DNA from: VAZQ01 sp035293945
Lineage (GTDB): Bacteria > Pseudomonadota > Alphaproteobacteria > Rhizobiales > Xanthobacteraceae
Assembly: GCA_035293945.1 (NCBI GenBank)
Contig: DATGLV010000024.1
Coordinates: 434,001 to 498,000, forward strand
Direction: 5' to 3'
Length of the DNA: 64,000 nucleotides
In this document: piece by piece, positions 51,259-59,328 of the stretch
Layout of the letters: every line of letters starts with the position of its first letter
Numbering within the stretch: position 1 is the stretch's first letter
The notes under the pieces: model-generated
What the model was told of the DNA's origin: nothing
The model's input: the letters and a program-made list of their open reading frames with translations, nothing else
The model's database searches: none
Made by a program: the position numbers and the translations under genes

Positions 51259-52170
51259 ATGGCTCCGGGCAAAGCATCGGGTCAGCCGCCGCCGCTGGCG
51301 CTTCCTGCCCTGATTGTCGGCAGCATCGCCATCGGGTTTTCTCCGATCTTCGTTCGCTTGTCGGAGCTCGGCCCCGTTGCAACCGGGTTCTACCGCCTGT
51401 TCCTGGCCTTGCCCTTGCTGTGGCTGTGGATGCACTGGGAGGGCGGGGCCGTGCGGGCAGGGCCCCGATGGCTGCCCATGAACCTACCTATGGCGGTGCC
51501 CGGCATCCTGTTCGGGGGCGACATCTTCTTCTGGCACTGGTCGATCACGAAGACGACGGTCGCGAACGCGACGCTCTTCGCCAATTTCGCACCCGTGATC
51601 GTCGCGATCGGGGCCTGGCTTTATCTGCGCGAGCGCATCACGCTGCAATTCGTGATTGGGCTCGCTTTGTCGATGGCGGGCGCCGCCCTTCTGGTGAACG
51701 CGAGCGTGCGGCTCGGGGCGCGCTATGTCTTCGGCGATCTGTTGGGGCTCATCACCGCCGGCTTCTTCGGCAGCTATGTGGTGGTGGTCGCGCGGCTGCG
51801 CGATCGCCATAGCGCTTCCGCGATCATGTTCTGCTCGAGCGCTGTGACCTCTGTGCTGCTGTTGGGTGCGACGCTCGCGACCGGCGAAAGCCTCATGCCA
51901 CCGAGCGGGGCCGGGTGGATCACGCTTCTGGCGCTCGCCTGGATCAGTCAGGCGATGGGACAGGGACTCATCGCCTATGCGCTCGGTCATCTGCCGGCCT
52001 CGTTCTCGGCGCTGGTGATCCTGATCGAGCCGCTGACCGCGGCCGTATTGGGATGGATCTGGCTCGGCGAGGCCTTGGGAGCTTGGCAGGCGGTCGGCGG
52101 CATCGTGGTGCTTGCCGGGATCTTGGTGGCGCAGCGGGCGCAACCGACACGAATACCGCACGAAGGGTAG
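51259..52170 (+). CDS. EamA/DMT-family transporter
   Basis: The product is 303 aa with ten membrane spans in two EamA halves. The halves contain SIAIGFSPIFVRLSELGPVA, TTVANATLFANFAPVIVAIG, WLYLRERITLQFVIGLALSM and LPASFSALVILIEPLTAAVL. Such drug/metabolite transporters export amino acids, nucleotides or toxic metabolites; the substrate is unknown. ATG 51259 is one base after the mgtC stop codon; the longer frame starting at 51223 overlaps mgtC. Confidence 0.88.
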   Translation: MAPGKASGQPPPLALPALIVGSIAIGFSPIFVRLSELGPVATGFYRLFLALPLLWLWMHWEGGAVRAGPRWLPMNLPMAVPGILFGGDIFFWHWSITKTTVANATLFANFAPVIVAIGAWLYLRERITLQFVIGLALSMAGAALLVNASVRLGARYVFGDLLGLITAGFFGSYVVVVARLRDRHSASAIMFCSSAVTSVLLLGATLATGESLMPPSGAGWITLLALAWISQAMGQGLIAYALGHLPASFSALVILIEPLTAAVLGWIWLGEALGAWQAVGGIVVLAGILVAQRAQPTRIPHEG

Positions 52171-52325
52171 CCTGAAACAGAAGAACCGCACCGGCTGAGG
52201 CGGGGAGGATTGGCGTCGCGCTGGCGGGCTGCCGGCGTTGATCTGCATCAAGGCGCGTGCATCCTTGTCGGCCTTCCTCGCGTTTCATCGGCGCCCGATG
52301 CGCTGCAGGAAACAGGAGCAAGATC

Positions 52326-52871
52326 ATGATCGTCGCCATCGTCCGCCTCTACGACGACCACACGCACGCCGCCGATGCGATCACGGCTTTGCGCAAAGCC
52401 GGCATTCCGGAGAAAGACATCACCGTCATCACCCGCGATGACCGCGTCACCAGTGCGGCGCGCGGTGCCGAGATCGGTGCTACGGTCGGCGGGCTTGCCG
52501 GCCTGTTGACCGGGCTCGGCCTCATTGCCATCCCGGGTATCGGGCCGGTGGTCGCGACCGGCTGGCTTGCCGCAACTGCAGCGGGCGCCGCGGCCGGCGG
52601 CCTGGCGGGCGGCGCGCTCGGCGTCATCGCGGAGGCCGGTATCAGCGGAGATGAGGCGCACGAGATCGCCGAGTGTCTGCGGCGCGGCGCAACGCTGGTC
52701 GCCGCGCGGGTACCGTCGGAGGACCGCAGCCGCTATGAGGCGATCCTCGATCGCGGCGCGATCGACCTACGGGTCCGCGTTGCAGCCTACCGGCAGGCGG
52801 GCTGGCGCGCCTTCGACTCTGATGCCCCGCCCTATACGGAAGCAGAGATCCGCCGCCAACGCGGCCGCTGA
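52326..52871 (+). CDS. Stress-type protein with glycine-rich membrane-like core
   Basis: The product is 181 aa. The N-terminal domain (MIVAIVRLYDDHTHAADAIT, LRKAGIPEKDITVITRD) resembles general-stress proteins of the YflT/YsnF kind. A Gly/Ala-rich hydrophobic hairpin follows (GATVGGLAGLLTGLGLIAIP, GIGPVVATGWLAATAAGAAA), as in DUF1269-like proteins. Its role is not known. The gene stands by itself after the EamA gene, with a CAGGAAACAGGAGCAAGATC ribosome region. Confidence 0.65.
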   Translation: MIVAIVRLYDDHTHAADAITALRKAGIPEKDITVITRDDRVTSAARGAEIGATVGGLAGLLTGLGLIAIPGIGPVVATGWLAATAAGAAAGGLAGGALGVIAEAGISGDEAHEIAECLRRGATLVAARVPSEDRSRYEAILDRGAIDLRVRVAAYRQAGWRAFDSDAPPYTEAEIRRQRGR

Positions 52872-53074
52872 CGCATCCATCAGCCGGTCGCCGCCCGATC
52901 GGCGCATTCATCGGAATTTAACGTACTTCCGAAGGACCCCGCGGGCTCTGACGGCGTTGAACCTTTTGGCAACGCGCGGCGACTAATCGGTGGGAAACAG
53001 CCACCGGCGAGAGCCTGCCGGCTAAAGAGCAGGCATTGCACGTGTGGCGCTCCGGCTCGACCGGGAGGCGTGTC

Positions 53075-53176
53075 ATGCAATTGCGTAGCGGCCATTGGCC
53101 GGACTATGACCCTTTGGCATTGGTGGTCCTGGTCGTGGGAATTCTCGCCATCACGACCTGGGCGGTGGGATTCTAG
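53075..53176 (+). CDS. 33-aa single-span membrane peptide
   Basis: The ORF encodes MQLRSGHWPDYDPLALVVLV and then a hydrophobic end (VGILAITTWAVGF). A GGGAGG ribosome site lies 8-13 bases upstream of the ATG. The short polar head plus one membrane helix is a common pattern of real small membrane proteins. No homologue can be checked here. The flanking region 52872-53334 shows no other gene. Confidence 0.4.
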   Translation: MQLRSGHWPDYDPLALVVLVVGILAITTWAVGF

Positions 53177-53334
53177 CCGCGGCGGCTGCGCCCATGCGGC
53201 GCAGCAACCTGAACAGCGTCTTGCGATGCCAGGCTTTGCCAGACTCCTGCTTTGATCGACCTCTAGCCGCGTTTGTTTGCGCCGCGACACCCTGTTATGA
53301 ATCTGCGGTCTAGGGTGGACCGTTTGGTCTGATC

Positions 53335-54060
53335 ATGAGCATGCGTCCGATTGGCGAGCCGAGCTCTGTGCCGGCTCCCGCTGTGCTGTCGCCTGGCAAC
53401 GGGCATGCGTCCGCCATTAGCCCTGCAGCTATGGGGCCCGCATTTGATGACGCCTTCCGCGCCCAGCTGTTCAAGCTTCTCGCCTGGCGGCGCGACGTGC
53501 GGCGCTTTCGCTCCGAGGCGCTGCCCGAAGGTACGCTCGATCGCCTGATCGAGACCGCGTGCCTGGCGCCGTCTGTGGGCCTGAGCCAGCCCTGGCGCTT
53601 CGTCACCGTCGCCGATCCGGATCGGCGCGAAGCGGTGCGCTCCGAGTTCCGGGCGCGCAATGCCGAGGCGCTGGCCGCCTATGCGGGAGATCGGGCGAGC
53701 CGCTACGCAGCGCTCAAGCTTGAGGGCCTGAGCGAAGCCCCGGATCAGTTTGCCGTGTTCTGCGATCGCGCAACGCAAATCGGCCACGGGCTGGGGCGGC
53801 GCACCATGCCGGAGATGGCGGAATATTCTGTGGTCGCCGCCATCTCGACCCTGTGGCTTGCGGCGCGCGCGCAAGGCATCGGCATGGGCTGGATCTCGAT
53901 CCTCGACCCGGCGCGCATCACGGAGATATTGGATGTGCCCCCCGCCTGGCGCTTCATCGGCTATTTCTGCCTCGGCTATCCGCAGCGCGAAGATGACCGC
54001 CCAGAGCTTGAGCGCGCCTGTTGGGAAGAGAGGCGGGAGGCTGTGGTGCTGAAGAGGTGA
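53335..54060 (+). CDS. bluB: BluB: 5,6-dimethylbenzimidazole synthase
   Basis: The product is 241 aa. It is a nitroreductase-fold protein with the BluB pattern LAWRRDVRRFRSEALPEGTL, PSVGLSQPWRFVTVADPDRR, GLGRRTMPEMAEYSVVAAIS and IGMGWISILDPARITEILD. BluB cleaves reduced FMN with oxygen to form the lower ligand of cobalamin. The first 33 residues are a non-conserved Pro/Ala/Gly extension; translation from Met33 (53431) would give the usual size. No cobalamin riboswitch is recognisable upstream. Confidence 0.9.
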   Translation: MSMRPIGEPSSVPAPAVLSPGNGHASAISPAAMGPAFDDAFRAQLFKLLAWRRDVRRFRSEALPEGTLDRLIETACLAPSVGLSQPWRFVTVADPDRREAVRSEFRARNAEALAAYAGDRASRYAALKLEGLSEAPDQFAVFCDRATQIGHGLGRRTMPEMAEYSVVAAISTLWLAARAQGIGMGWISILDPARITEILDVPPAWRFIGYFCLGYPQREDDRPELERACWEERREAVVLKR

Positions 54061-54198
54061 GGCTCTTCGCTTCACTGCGGCCGCGACGGCACGCTTGGGA
54101 GTCGTCCCTGCGCAAGCAGGGACCCATACGGCGAGGATCGACCATATTTGCCAAGGACTCTCGAGCGCGCAGGCTGCGTGCTCGGCGCCAGTGGACGA

Positions 54199-54315
54199 TC
54201 AGGGAATCACAATTTCCGGCGGCGGCGCCGGCAGCGAAAAATGCAAGATCCACACCGCCAGCACGAAGCCGACAAGTGTCAGGCCGATGATGTCGTAGCG
54301 ATCAAGCCGCCGCAT
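54199..54315 (-). CDS. 38-aa single-span membrane protein
   Basis: The product begins MRRLDRYDIIGLTLVGFVLA and continues VWILHFSLPAPPPEIVIP. Positively charged residues precede one membrane helix, and the end is Pro-rich. A Met 25 codons further up is in repeat DNA. No clear ribosome site is seen, so this is a moderate prediction only. It sits in an otherwise gene-poor 580-bp gap. Confidence 0.45.
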   Translation of the reverse strand: MRRLDRYDIIGLTLVGFVLAVWILHFSLPAPPPEIVIP

Positions 54316-54369
54316 GCAATTATTTTCGCACGATGGGCTAACGGAAGGAAGCCGGCACGATTCTCGTTC

Positions 54370-54496
54370 GTCACCCGCGGGCGGGTCCATCCCCTTTCCA
54401 AAAATGAATTACTTGCCACGCATCGCGCTCAACTCTGATCTTAGACGACTGATCCTGCGAAGAAAGATGGACCCGCGGGTCAAGCCCGCGGGTGAC
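54370..54496. repeat. Dispersed REP-like element, second location
   Basis: The 30 bp at 54467-54496 are identical to 32749-32778 (two CCCGCGGG arms). The shorter inverted form GTCACCCGCGGGCGGGTCCAT lies at 54370-54390, so the region is bounded by oppositely oriented copies. Confidence 0.75.
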
Positions 54497-54569
54497 CCAT
54501 TGAGAGGGGGGGCAGCTTGACGCTTCCACCCAAATCAGCGTATTGGCGAAATTGAAACTCGTGTTCTGC

Positions 54570-54600
54570 GCCCGGACGGGAAACCGTGCCGGGCTCTTTT
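54570..54600 (+). terminator. Hairpin followed by T-run before the terminase genes
   Basis: GCCCGGACGG and CCGT-G-CCGGGC (54570-54579, 54584-54594) form a stem with one bulge and a GAAA loop. TCTTTT follows. It is terminator-like and marks the left edge of the terminase module. Confidence 0.6.
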
Positions 54601-54637
54601 GCGTGCTATTCGCCGCCAACAACTCACGGACATCGCC

Positions 54638-54892
54638 ATGACGCCAACATCCGGTCAACCCGGCAAGTTGCTGACGCGCGCGCTCCTCCAAGCGCTCAGC
54701 GAAAGCAGCCCGGAGGCCAATGCGTCGAATCTGCGCCGCATCATCGACAGGCTCGTCGCCAAGGCGATCGAGGGCGATCTTTCGGCCATCCGCGAGATCT
54801 TCGATCGCATCGACGGCAAGGCATCGGCGGGTGGTACCGGTAGCGACGAGCCGAAAAAGGTCGTGTTTCGATGGAAGGGCGATGAAGAGTGA
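54638..54892 (+). CDS. Small protein with terminase small-subunit character (DUF5681-like)
   Basis: The product is 84 aa. The segment NLRRIIDRLVAKAIEGDLSA, IREIFDRIDGKASAG is the C-terminal part typical of DUF5681 proteins that precede terminase large subunits in rhizobial prophages. The usual N-terminal half is missing, so it may be shortened. It overlaps the next gene by GTGA, which argues for coupled translation of a packaging pair. Confidence 0.7.
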   Translation: MTPTSGQPGKLLTRALLQALSESSPEANASNLRRIIDRLVAKAIEGDLSAIREIFDRIDGKASAGGTGSDEPKKVVFRWKGDEE

Positions 54893-56202
54893 GCGACAGC
54901 GCGCCGTCTTCTGATGCCGAGCCTCCCGAACATCAAGTTTGCATCGACTATGTGGCGCGCCCGCAGTTTCGCGCCTTTCACAAACGAAGCGAACGTTTTG
55001 CCTGCATCGTGGCCCATCGCCGCGCCGGCAAGACGGTTGCCTGCGTGCACGAGCTGCAGCGCGGCGCAGTGAGCTGCAAGCTCGAACGCCCGCGCTTTGC
55101 TTACCTCTCGCCCTTCCTCAAACAGTCAAAGCAAGTCGCGTGGGACTATCTGCGCGCCGCCATGGGGTCTGTGCGCGGGGTCGGGGCGAGCGCGCACGAA
55201 ACGGAGCTGCGCGCCGACTATGCGAACGGCGGACAGGTTCGCCTCTATGGCGCCGACAATCCCGATGCGCTGCGCGGCATCTATCTCGATGGCGTGGTGC
55301 TCGACGAATATGCCGACATGGATCCGCGCGTCTGGTCCGAAGTGATCCGTCCGGCGCTTTCCGACCGGCGCGGATGGGCGGTGTTCATCGGCACGCCCAG
55401 GGGCCGCAACGCCTTCTTCGATCTGTGGCGGCGCGCAAGCGCTGAAAACGGTTGGTTCGCCCTGATGCTGAAGGCAAGCGAGACAGGCTTGATCGCCGCC
55501 GCCGAGCTTGCGCTCGCGCGGCGCGAGCTCAGCGAAGCGCAATATGCGCAGGAGTTCGAATGCTCGTTCGACGCGGCGGTCATCGGCGCCTATTACGGGG
55601 CACTGATGCGGGAAGCCGAACGCACCGGCCGTATCGCCGGCGTACCCTATGACCCGGCCGCGCCGGTGTGGACCGCCTGGGACTTGGGGATCAGGGATGC
55701 GACTGCGATCTGGTTCGCGCAGGTCGTCGGCCGCGAGGTGCGGCTCATCGACTACTATGAAGCATCAGGCGTCGATCTCGGTCACTACGTGCGGGAGCTT
55801 GCCGCCAAGCCTTACGCGTATGCGGGCCACATCGTGCCGCACGATGCGCAGGCCAAGGAGCTTGGCACCGGCAAGAGCCGGCTCGAGGTTTTGGCCGCGC
55901 TCGGCCTCAAGGGCATCACGCTGGCGCCATCGCATCGCATCGAGGACGGCATCAGTGCGGTGCGCCTGATGCTGCCGCGCTGCTGGTTCGAGGCAGAGAA
56001 ATGCGCTCGTGGCATCGATGCGCTCTCCCTCTACCGCGCCGAGCGCGATGAAAAGCACGCAGTGCTGCGGCCGCATCCGGTGCATGACTGGACCTCGCAC
56101 CCGGCGGACGCCTTCCGCTATCTCGCCATGGCGCTCGATCGGCAGATCGGAGCCGGCGGATTTCATAGGCGCATCGATTATCCGCAACACGGCGTGGTGT
56201 GA
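54889..56202 (+). CDS. Phage terminase large subunit
   Basis: The product is 437 aa from GTG 54889. The ATPase Walker A is VAHRRAGKTV. The Walker B-like strand YLDGVVLDEYADMDPRVW includes the acidic pair, and IGTPRGRNAF follows as the coupling motif. The C-terminal nuclease part (WDLGIRDATAIWFAQVVG, VRLIDYYEASGVDLGHYVRE) keeps the conserved Asp residues, ending in HDWTSHPADAFRYLAMALDR. It would pump and cut phage DNA into capsids. No portal, capsid or protease gene follows; instead toxin modules begin, so the phage region is truncated here. Confidence 0.9.
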   Translation: MSDSAPSSDAEPPEHQVCIDYVARPQFRAFHKRSERFACIVAHRRAGKTVACVHELQRGAVSCKLERPRFAYLSPFLKQSKQVAWDYLRAAMGSVRGVGASAHETELRADYANGGQVRLYGADNPDALRGIYLDGVVLDEYADMDPRVWSEVIRPALSDRRGWAVFIGTPRGRNAFFDLWRRASAENGWFALMLKASETGLIAAAELALARRELSEAQYAQEFECSFDAAVIGAYYGALMREAERTGRIAGVPYDPAAPVWTAWDLGIRDATAIWFAQVVGREVRLIDYYEASGVDLGHYVRELAAKPYAYAGHIVPHDAQAKELGTGKSRLEVLAALGLKGITLAPSHRIEDGISAVRLMLPRCWFEAEKCARGIDALSLYRAERDEKHAVLRPHPVHDWTSHPADAFRYLAMALDRQIGAGGFHRRIDYPQHGVV

Positions 56203-56260
56203 CGGGAGGCAAATGATTTGTAATTTGTAGGGTGGGCTTGAGCGTGCACGACGCAGTTCA

Positions 56261-56503
56261 TTGAGAACTAGTGAAGGGCGTACAACAAAGCCGTATCCGA
56301 GGCCCCAAGTCGTACCCTTCAGGAGGCCAGACGAGACGGTTGTCCTCGGCGAGGGGCATGCCGAAGCGAACATCCTAGATTATGCCAAGGCAAATGGCCT
56401 TAAGGTAATCGCCGTCGGCGCCGGAAATGGATATTGTCCGGCCTGTGCTGATGCGATCAAAGATGCCGGAGGATTGGCCACCGGCAGGAGGCAGCGACGA
56501 TGA
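56261..56503 (+). CDS. Deaminase-like toxin tip, apparently truncated
   Basis: The product is 80 aa from a TTG. It has the zinc-dependent deaminase core: HAE in VLGEGHAEANILDYAKANGL and, 24 residues after the Glu, CPAC in GNGYCPACADAIKDAGG. This pattern is typical of C-terminal toxin domains of polymorphic toxin systems. The first beta strands are short or missing and no ATG or ribosome site is seen, so it is probably the surviving tip of a longer toxin. Its stop overlaps the start of the next ORF (ATGA), as for toxin-immunity pairs. Confidence 0.6.
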   Translation: MRTSEGRTTKPYPRPQVVPFRRPDETVVLGEGHAEANILDYAKANGLKVIAVGAGNGYCPACADAIKDAGGLATGRRQRR

Positions 56504-56994
56504 TGGATACTCGGTTGGAATTGCTGTCGGCTGATCTTGTCGATCGGGTCAAAGCGAGCTCGGTCGAGGGCCGTCGTCAAGCGGCACTCACTGCTTGCGG
56601 CTGCGCGATCGAATATTCCCAGTTGACCGATGCAATTGCTTTGAGCGTTTTGCAGCGGCTCAGCGCCGGTCACGACATCGATGAAGCAACTCGGGCGCGT
56701 TTGGACCAAGTAGTGGAGGCCTGGGATGAGGCGGCGTGGGATGAAGTCGGCGACAGGCACGACAGAGACTCTGAGCTATTGGAGCGATATGCAGTCAAAT
56801 TCAACAAGGCCCGTGCAGCCAACGCGGTCGTATATGCGGCGAAGCCGGAGCTGTTGGAGAACGAATCGTGGGCCGTGGCCGCTGAGGCGATCTACGAAGC
56901 GCTTGTCTGCCTTGACGCCGATCCAAAGGGAGTGGCGCTCGAACAATCGATACGGGATATTTTGTGCCAGAGCGGCGCCGGCAGGCGACTTTGA
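56500..56994 (+). CDS. Candidate immunity protein for the truncated deaminase
   Basis: The product is 164 aa. It is acidic, all-helical in appearance (DLVDRVKASSVEGRRQAALT, LDQVVEAWDEAAWDEVGDRH) and has no signal or membrane span. It starts with two ATGs (56500 and 56503) after the strong ribosome site AGGAGG, overlapping the toxin stop. Acidic, coupled genes directly after a toxin tip are usually its immunity gene, but I recognise no specific immunity family. Confidence 0.6.
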   Translation: MMDTRLELLSADLVDRVKASSVEGRRQAALTACGCAIEYSQLTDAIALSVLQRLSAGHDIDEATRARLDQVVEAWDEAAWDEVGDRHDRDSELLERYAVKFNKARAANAVVYAAKPELLENESWAVAAEAIYEALVCLDADPKGVALEQSIRDILCQSGAGRRL

Positions 56995-57041
56995 ACTGTG
57001 CCACGCGTGCAAGCCCACTTGCGAGTAACGATCCCAGATCA

Positions 57042-57240
57042 AGTCCGGGATTAGTTCAAACGACAAAGCCAGATCCTTTCGCCGCGTTTTTTTCCATGAT
57101 CCCGGCCAGCAGCCTTGGCCGGCTGGCGGGGGCTTCGCCAGTCTTTGCGGATTCGTTCGGACGACAGCCGCCGCCGCTCGAGTTCCTCTTGCGATCAGCA
57201 GTCGAGGCATTCTCGGCGGCATCGGCGAGATGCTGGCCGG
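57042..57240 (+). pseudogene. Duplicated fragment of the DddA-like toxin's N-terminal region
   Basis: This stretch repeats, with mismatches, the DNA at 57473-57670 (offset 431 bp). Both contain KPDPFAA-F-SMIPASSL-RL and FADSFG. Here the frame shifts after about 45 codons and then runs into Bug-receptor sequence. It is a broken earlier copy of the toxin start, lying directly in front of the complete one. Confidence 0.65.
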
Positions 57241-57257
57241 TGTTTCCGGCCGCGAGT

Positions 57258-57419
57258 GCGGTCACCGAAGAGGTAAAACAGGGGAGGCTGCGCGCGCTCG
57301 CGGTGACGACGACACATCGTTCGCAGGCTCTGCCCGGAGTGCCGACGCTCAGCGAGTTTATCCCCGGCTACGAGGCGAGGGCGCGTGGTACGGGATCGGC
57401 GCGCCGCATGGCCCACGCC
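57258..57419 (+). pseudogene. Bug-receptor gene fragment, left copy
   Basis: The frame encodes EEVKQGRLRALAVTTTHRSQ ALPGVPTLSEFIPGYEA and then, after a frameshift, YGIGAPHG. That order is the C-terminal third of Bug-type receptors. The first 160 residues of such a protein are missing and toxin sequence is joined on both sides. Its last 100 bp recur at 59586-59685. Confidence 0.7.
57319..57418. repeat. Perfect 100-bp direct repeat, left copy
   Basis: Positions 57319-57418 are identical to 59586-59685. The repeat encodes part of the Bug-receptor remnant and encloses 2.17 kb with the DddA-like toxin, its immunity gene and a broken immunity copy. Perfect identity implies a recent event. The bases before and after the two copies differ. 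Confidence 0.85.
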
Positions 57420-57526
57420 GTGCCGTGACCGTTCCAAACTCAAACTTCTTTGCAGCCTGGAACGATCCCGGGCTAAGGCCGGCATCAGTTCAACGCAAGC
57501 CCGATCCTTTCGCCGCGTATTTTTCC

Positions 57527-58786
57527 ATGATCCCGGCGAGCAGCCTCGCTCGGCTGGCTGGGGCTCCGCCAATCTTTGCCGATTCCTTCGGGAAAATCCC
57601 GCAACCGACGCCGCTCGAGCTTCCGCTCGAGATCGGCAGCGGAGGCATCTATGGCAGCATCGCCAAGATGCTGGCCGAGAGGCAAGCAGCAGCCAACGAT
57701 CCCTGGGCGGCGGCACGCAACAGTATTGTCGGATCTTTTGCCGATCCACCACTCACTGCCGACGGATTGCCGGAAAATTTCGGCCAAGGCGGCATCGTCG
57801 GTTCGCTGCGGAATCTGCCGCCGAGCAATGCAAGCAGGCAAGGCGGTTCCGGCTATTTCGACGATTCGCATCCCTTCCTGCTGCCTACCGCGGACAACTA
57901 CCAAGATCAGGACCCCAGCTCTCTGGTTCGTCCGGTCGCGAACAAGGCGGGAGAAGAGCAGCACAAATGGTTGGAGCAGCAGCTCGAAATGTTCGATCAG
58001 AGAGCATTCGGCACCGGGCATCAGCTTGGCGGCACTGAGCCGTTCTTGATCCCGGCGCCGGGCCGGAACAACCGGCCTCCGTCCGCTCCACAAGCCGCTC
58101 CGCCGGGTCCTCAGGCGCAAGCTGGTTCGCCAGGGGCATCACCTGTAGCGCCGAGCCCTTCACCTGCGGCTGTCTCAGGTGCCGCCGGGCTCGGGGCTCC
58201 CCGAGCCGCATCTGTGGCGCCGCCGAGTTCGAAACCTGCCGGGACTGCAGCGGCGACAACAACAGCCATAGCGCCTCCCGGGCGGTTCAGCCCGCAAGCA
58301 CCGCCCATGTTCAAGTGGCCCCCTTCGACGGATGGTATACAAATGGCTTTGGCGACAGGAAGCGGGCTCCCAGAGGCCGTTTCCGCGGTCCTTCCGAAGT
58401 TTGATGGAAAAAACACATACGGTATTTTGATAACCGACGAAGGAGATGTGGTGCCGCTAAAAAACGGCAATCCCAGCCCACTGTACCGCACGTATTCTTC
58501 GGCTGGGCACGTTGAGGGCCAGGCGGCAATCTGGATGCGGGAGCACGGCTCGACTGGAGGCGTGCTCTATCAGAACAATACGGGCGGGACTTGTGGGCGC
58601 TGCAACGGTCAGATCAACACCTTGCTTCCCGAAGAATCACTGCTGAGCGTTTTTTCGCCCGAAGGCTCTATGCCCAAAAATGCGTGGGCTAGAGTTAATC
58701 CGCCGCCATACAAAGGCACCTCTCAGATGCCGATCCAATCGCCCCCAAGCAATCAGCTGGACATTTTCGATGGAGAGCAGCAATGA
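57527..58786 (+). CDS. DddA-like double-stranded-DNA cytosine deaminase toxin
   Basis: The product is 419 aa from ATG 57527. Residues 1-175 are an unrecognised N-terminal region (MIPASSLARLAGAPPIFADS). Residues 176-266 are a Pro/Ala/Ser linker, and residues about 290-405 are the deaminase. The latter carries SSAGHVEGQAAIWMREHG (H328, E330) and NNTGGTCGRCNGQINTLLPE (C356, C359). These match DddA of Burkholderia (zinc ligands H1345, C1373, C1376 and catalytic E1347), including the 26-residue spacing from Glu to the first Cys. No RHS, VgrG, PAAR or signal domain is present, so the delivery route is unknown. No ribosome site precedes the ATG; the frame is open upstream through rearranged DNA. The stop overlaps the immunity gene (ATGA). 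Confidence 0.85.
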   Translation: MIPASSLARLAGAPPIFADSFGKIPQPTPLELPLEIGSGGIYGSIAKMLAERQAAANDPWAAARNSIVGSFADPPLTADGLPENFGQGGIVGSLRNLPPSNASRQGGSGYFDDSHPFLLPTADNYQDQDPSSLVRPVANKAGEEQHKWLEQQLEMFDQRAFGTGHQLGGTEPFLIPAPGRNNRPPSAPQAAPPGPQAQAGSPGASPVAPSPSPAAVSGAAGLGAPRAASVAPPSSKPAGTAAATTTAIAPPGRFSPQAPPMFKWPPSTDGIQMALATGSGLPEAVSAVLPKFDGKNTYGILITDEGDVVPLKNGNPSPLYRTYSSAGHVEGQAAIWMREHGSTGGVLYQNNTGGTCGRCNGQINTLLPEESLLSVFSPEGSMPKNAWARVNPPPYKGTSQMPIQSPPSNQLDIFDGEQQ

Positions 58787-59181
58787 GAATTCAGGACTAT
58801 AACTCCATCTGTGACGCCGTCAGTCCGATGGAAGTTGAGGCGGCACTGAGCAAGCGCTACGCCGGCGAGCGCAATGGCTTTTGGCTCTCCCACGGCGCGG
58901 AATCGTTTCCCGCCATCAATATTATGGTGTCGGGAGATTTAGCCCATCTCCACTACTTCCGTGAGGAACACCACCCTGGTTACACCTCGGCGGGCTCGAT
59001 GCGGGGTCTGCCAAAAGGGGGTGATACGATCTTTTTTCCCGACACCGCGATTGAACCGACTTGGATCATGAATGAAGCGGTGGTTCCGTTCTCTGACGCT
59101 TTGAAAGCTGCCCAAGAATTCGCGATCTCGCGGGCGATGCCAAAATGCATTCGCTGGAACAGCCTCATTGAGGGAGAATGA
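58783..59181 (+). CDS. Imm1/DddI-like immunity protein
   Basis: The product is 132 aa. The pattern FWLSHGAESFPAINIMVSGD, LAHLHYFREEHHPGYTSAGS and the end AVVPFSDALKAAQEFAISRA followed by WNSL corresponds to Imm1-type immunity proteins such as DddI, which binds and blocks DddA. It is acidic and cytosolic, with no signal peptide. Its ATG overlaps the toxin stop, so the cell makes antidote together with toxin. A frameshifted relative follows 148 bp later. Confidence 0.82.
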   Translation: MRIQDYNSICDAVSPMEVEAALSKRYAGERNGFWLSHGAESFPAINIMVSGDLAHLHYFREEHHPGYTSAGSMRGLPKGGDTIFFPDTAIEPTWIMNEAVVPFSDALKAAQEFAISRAMPKCIRWNSLIEGE

Positions 59182-59328
59182 ACGACCGCATACGATTGTT
59201 CTGACGTAACCTCTGGGTCCAGCTGGGAGCCTGGTTGTTGTCCGTGGGTGGGGGTTCAGCCTTCGCGCGGCGCTCAATTAATTCACAGCCTCGTAGCAAA
59301 GGCCGCCGCTTCGGCTTGGGAGAAATCC

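Noticed and set aside
52872..53334. Possible cobalamin riboswitch upstream of bluB
   Set aside because: The region has GC-rich hairpins, but I could not find the conserved B12-box or the rest of the consensus.
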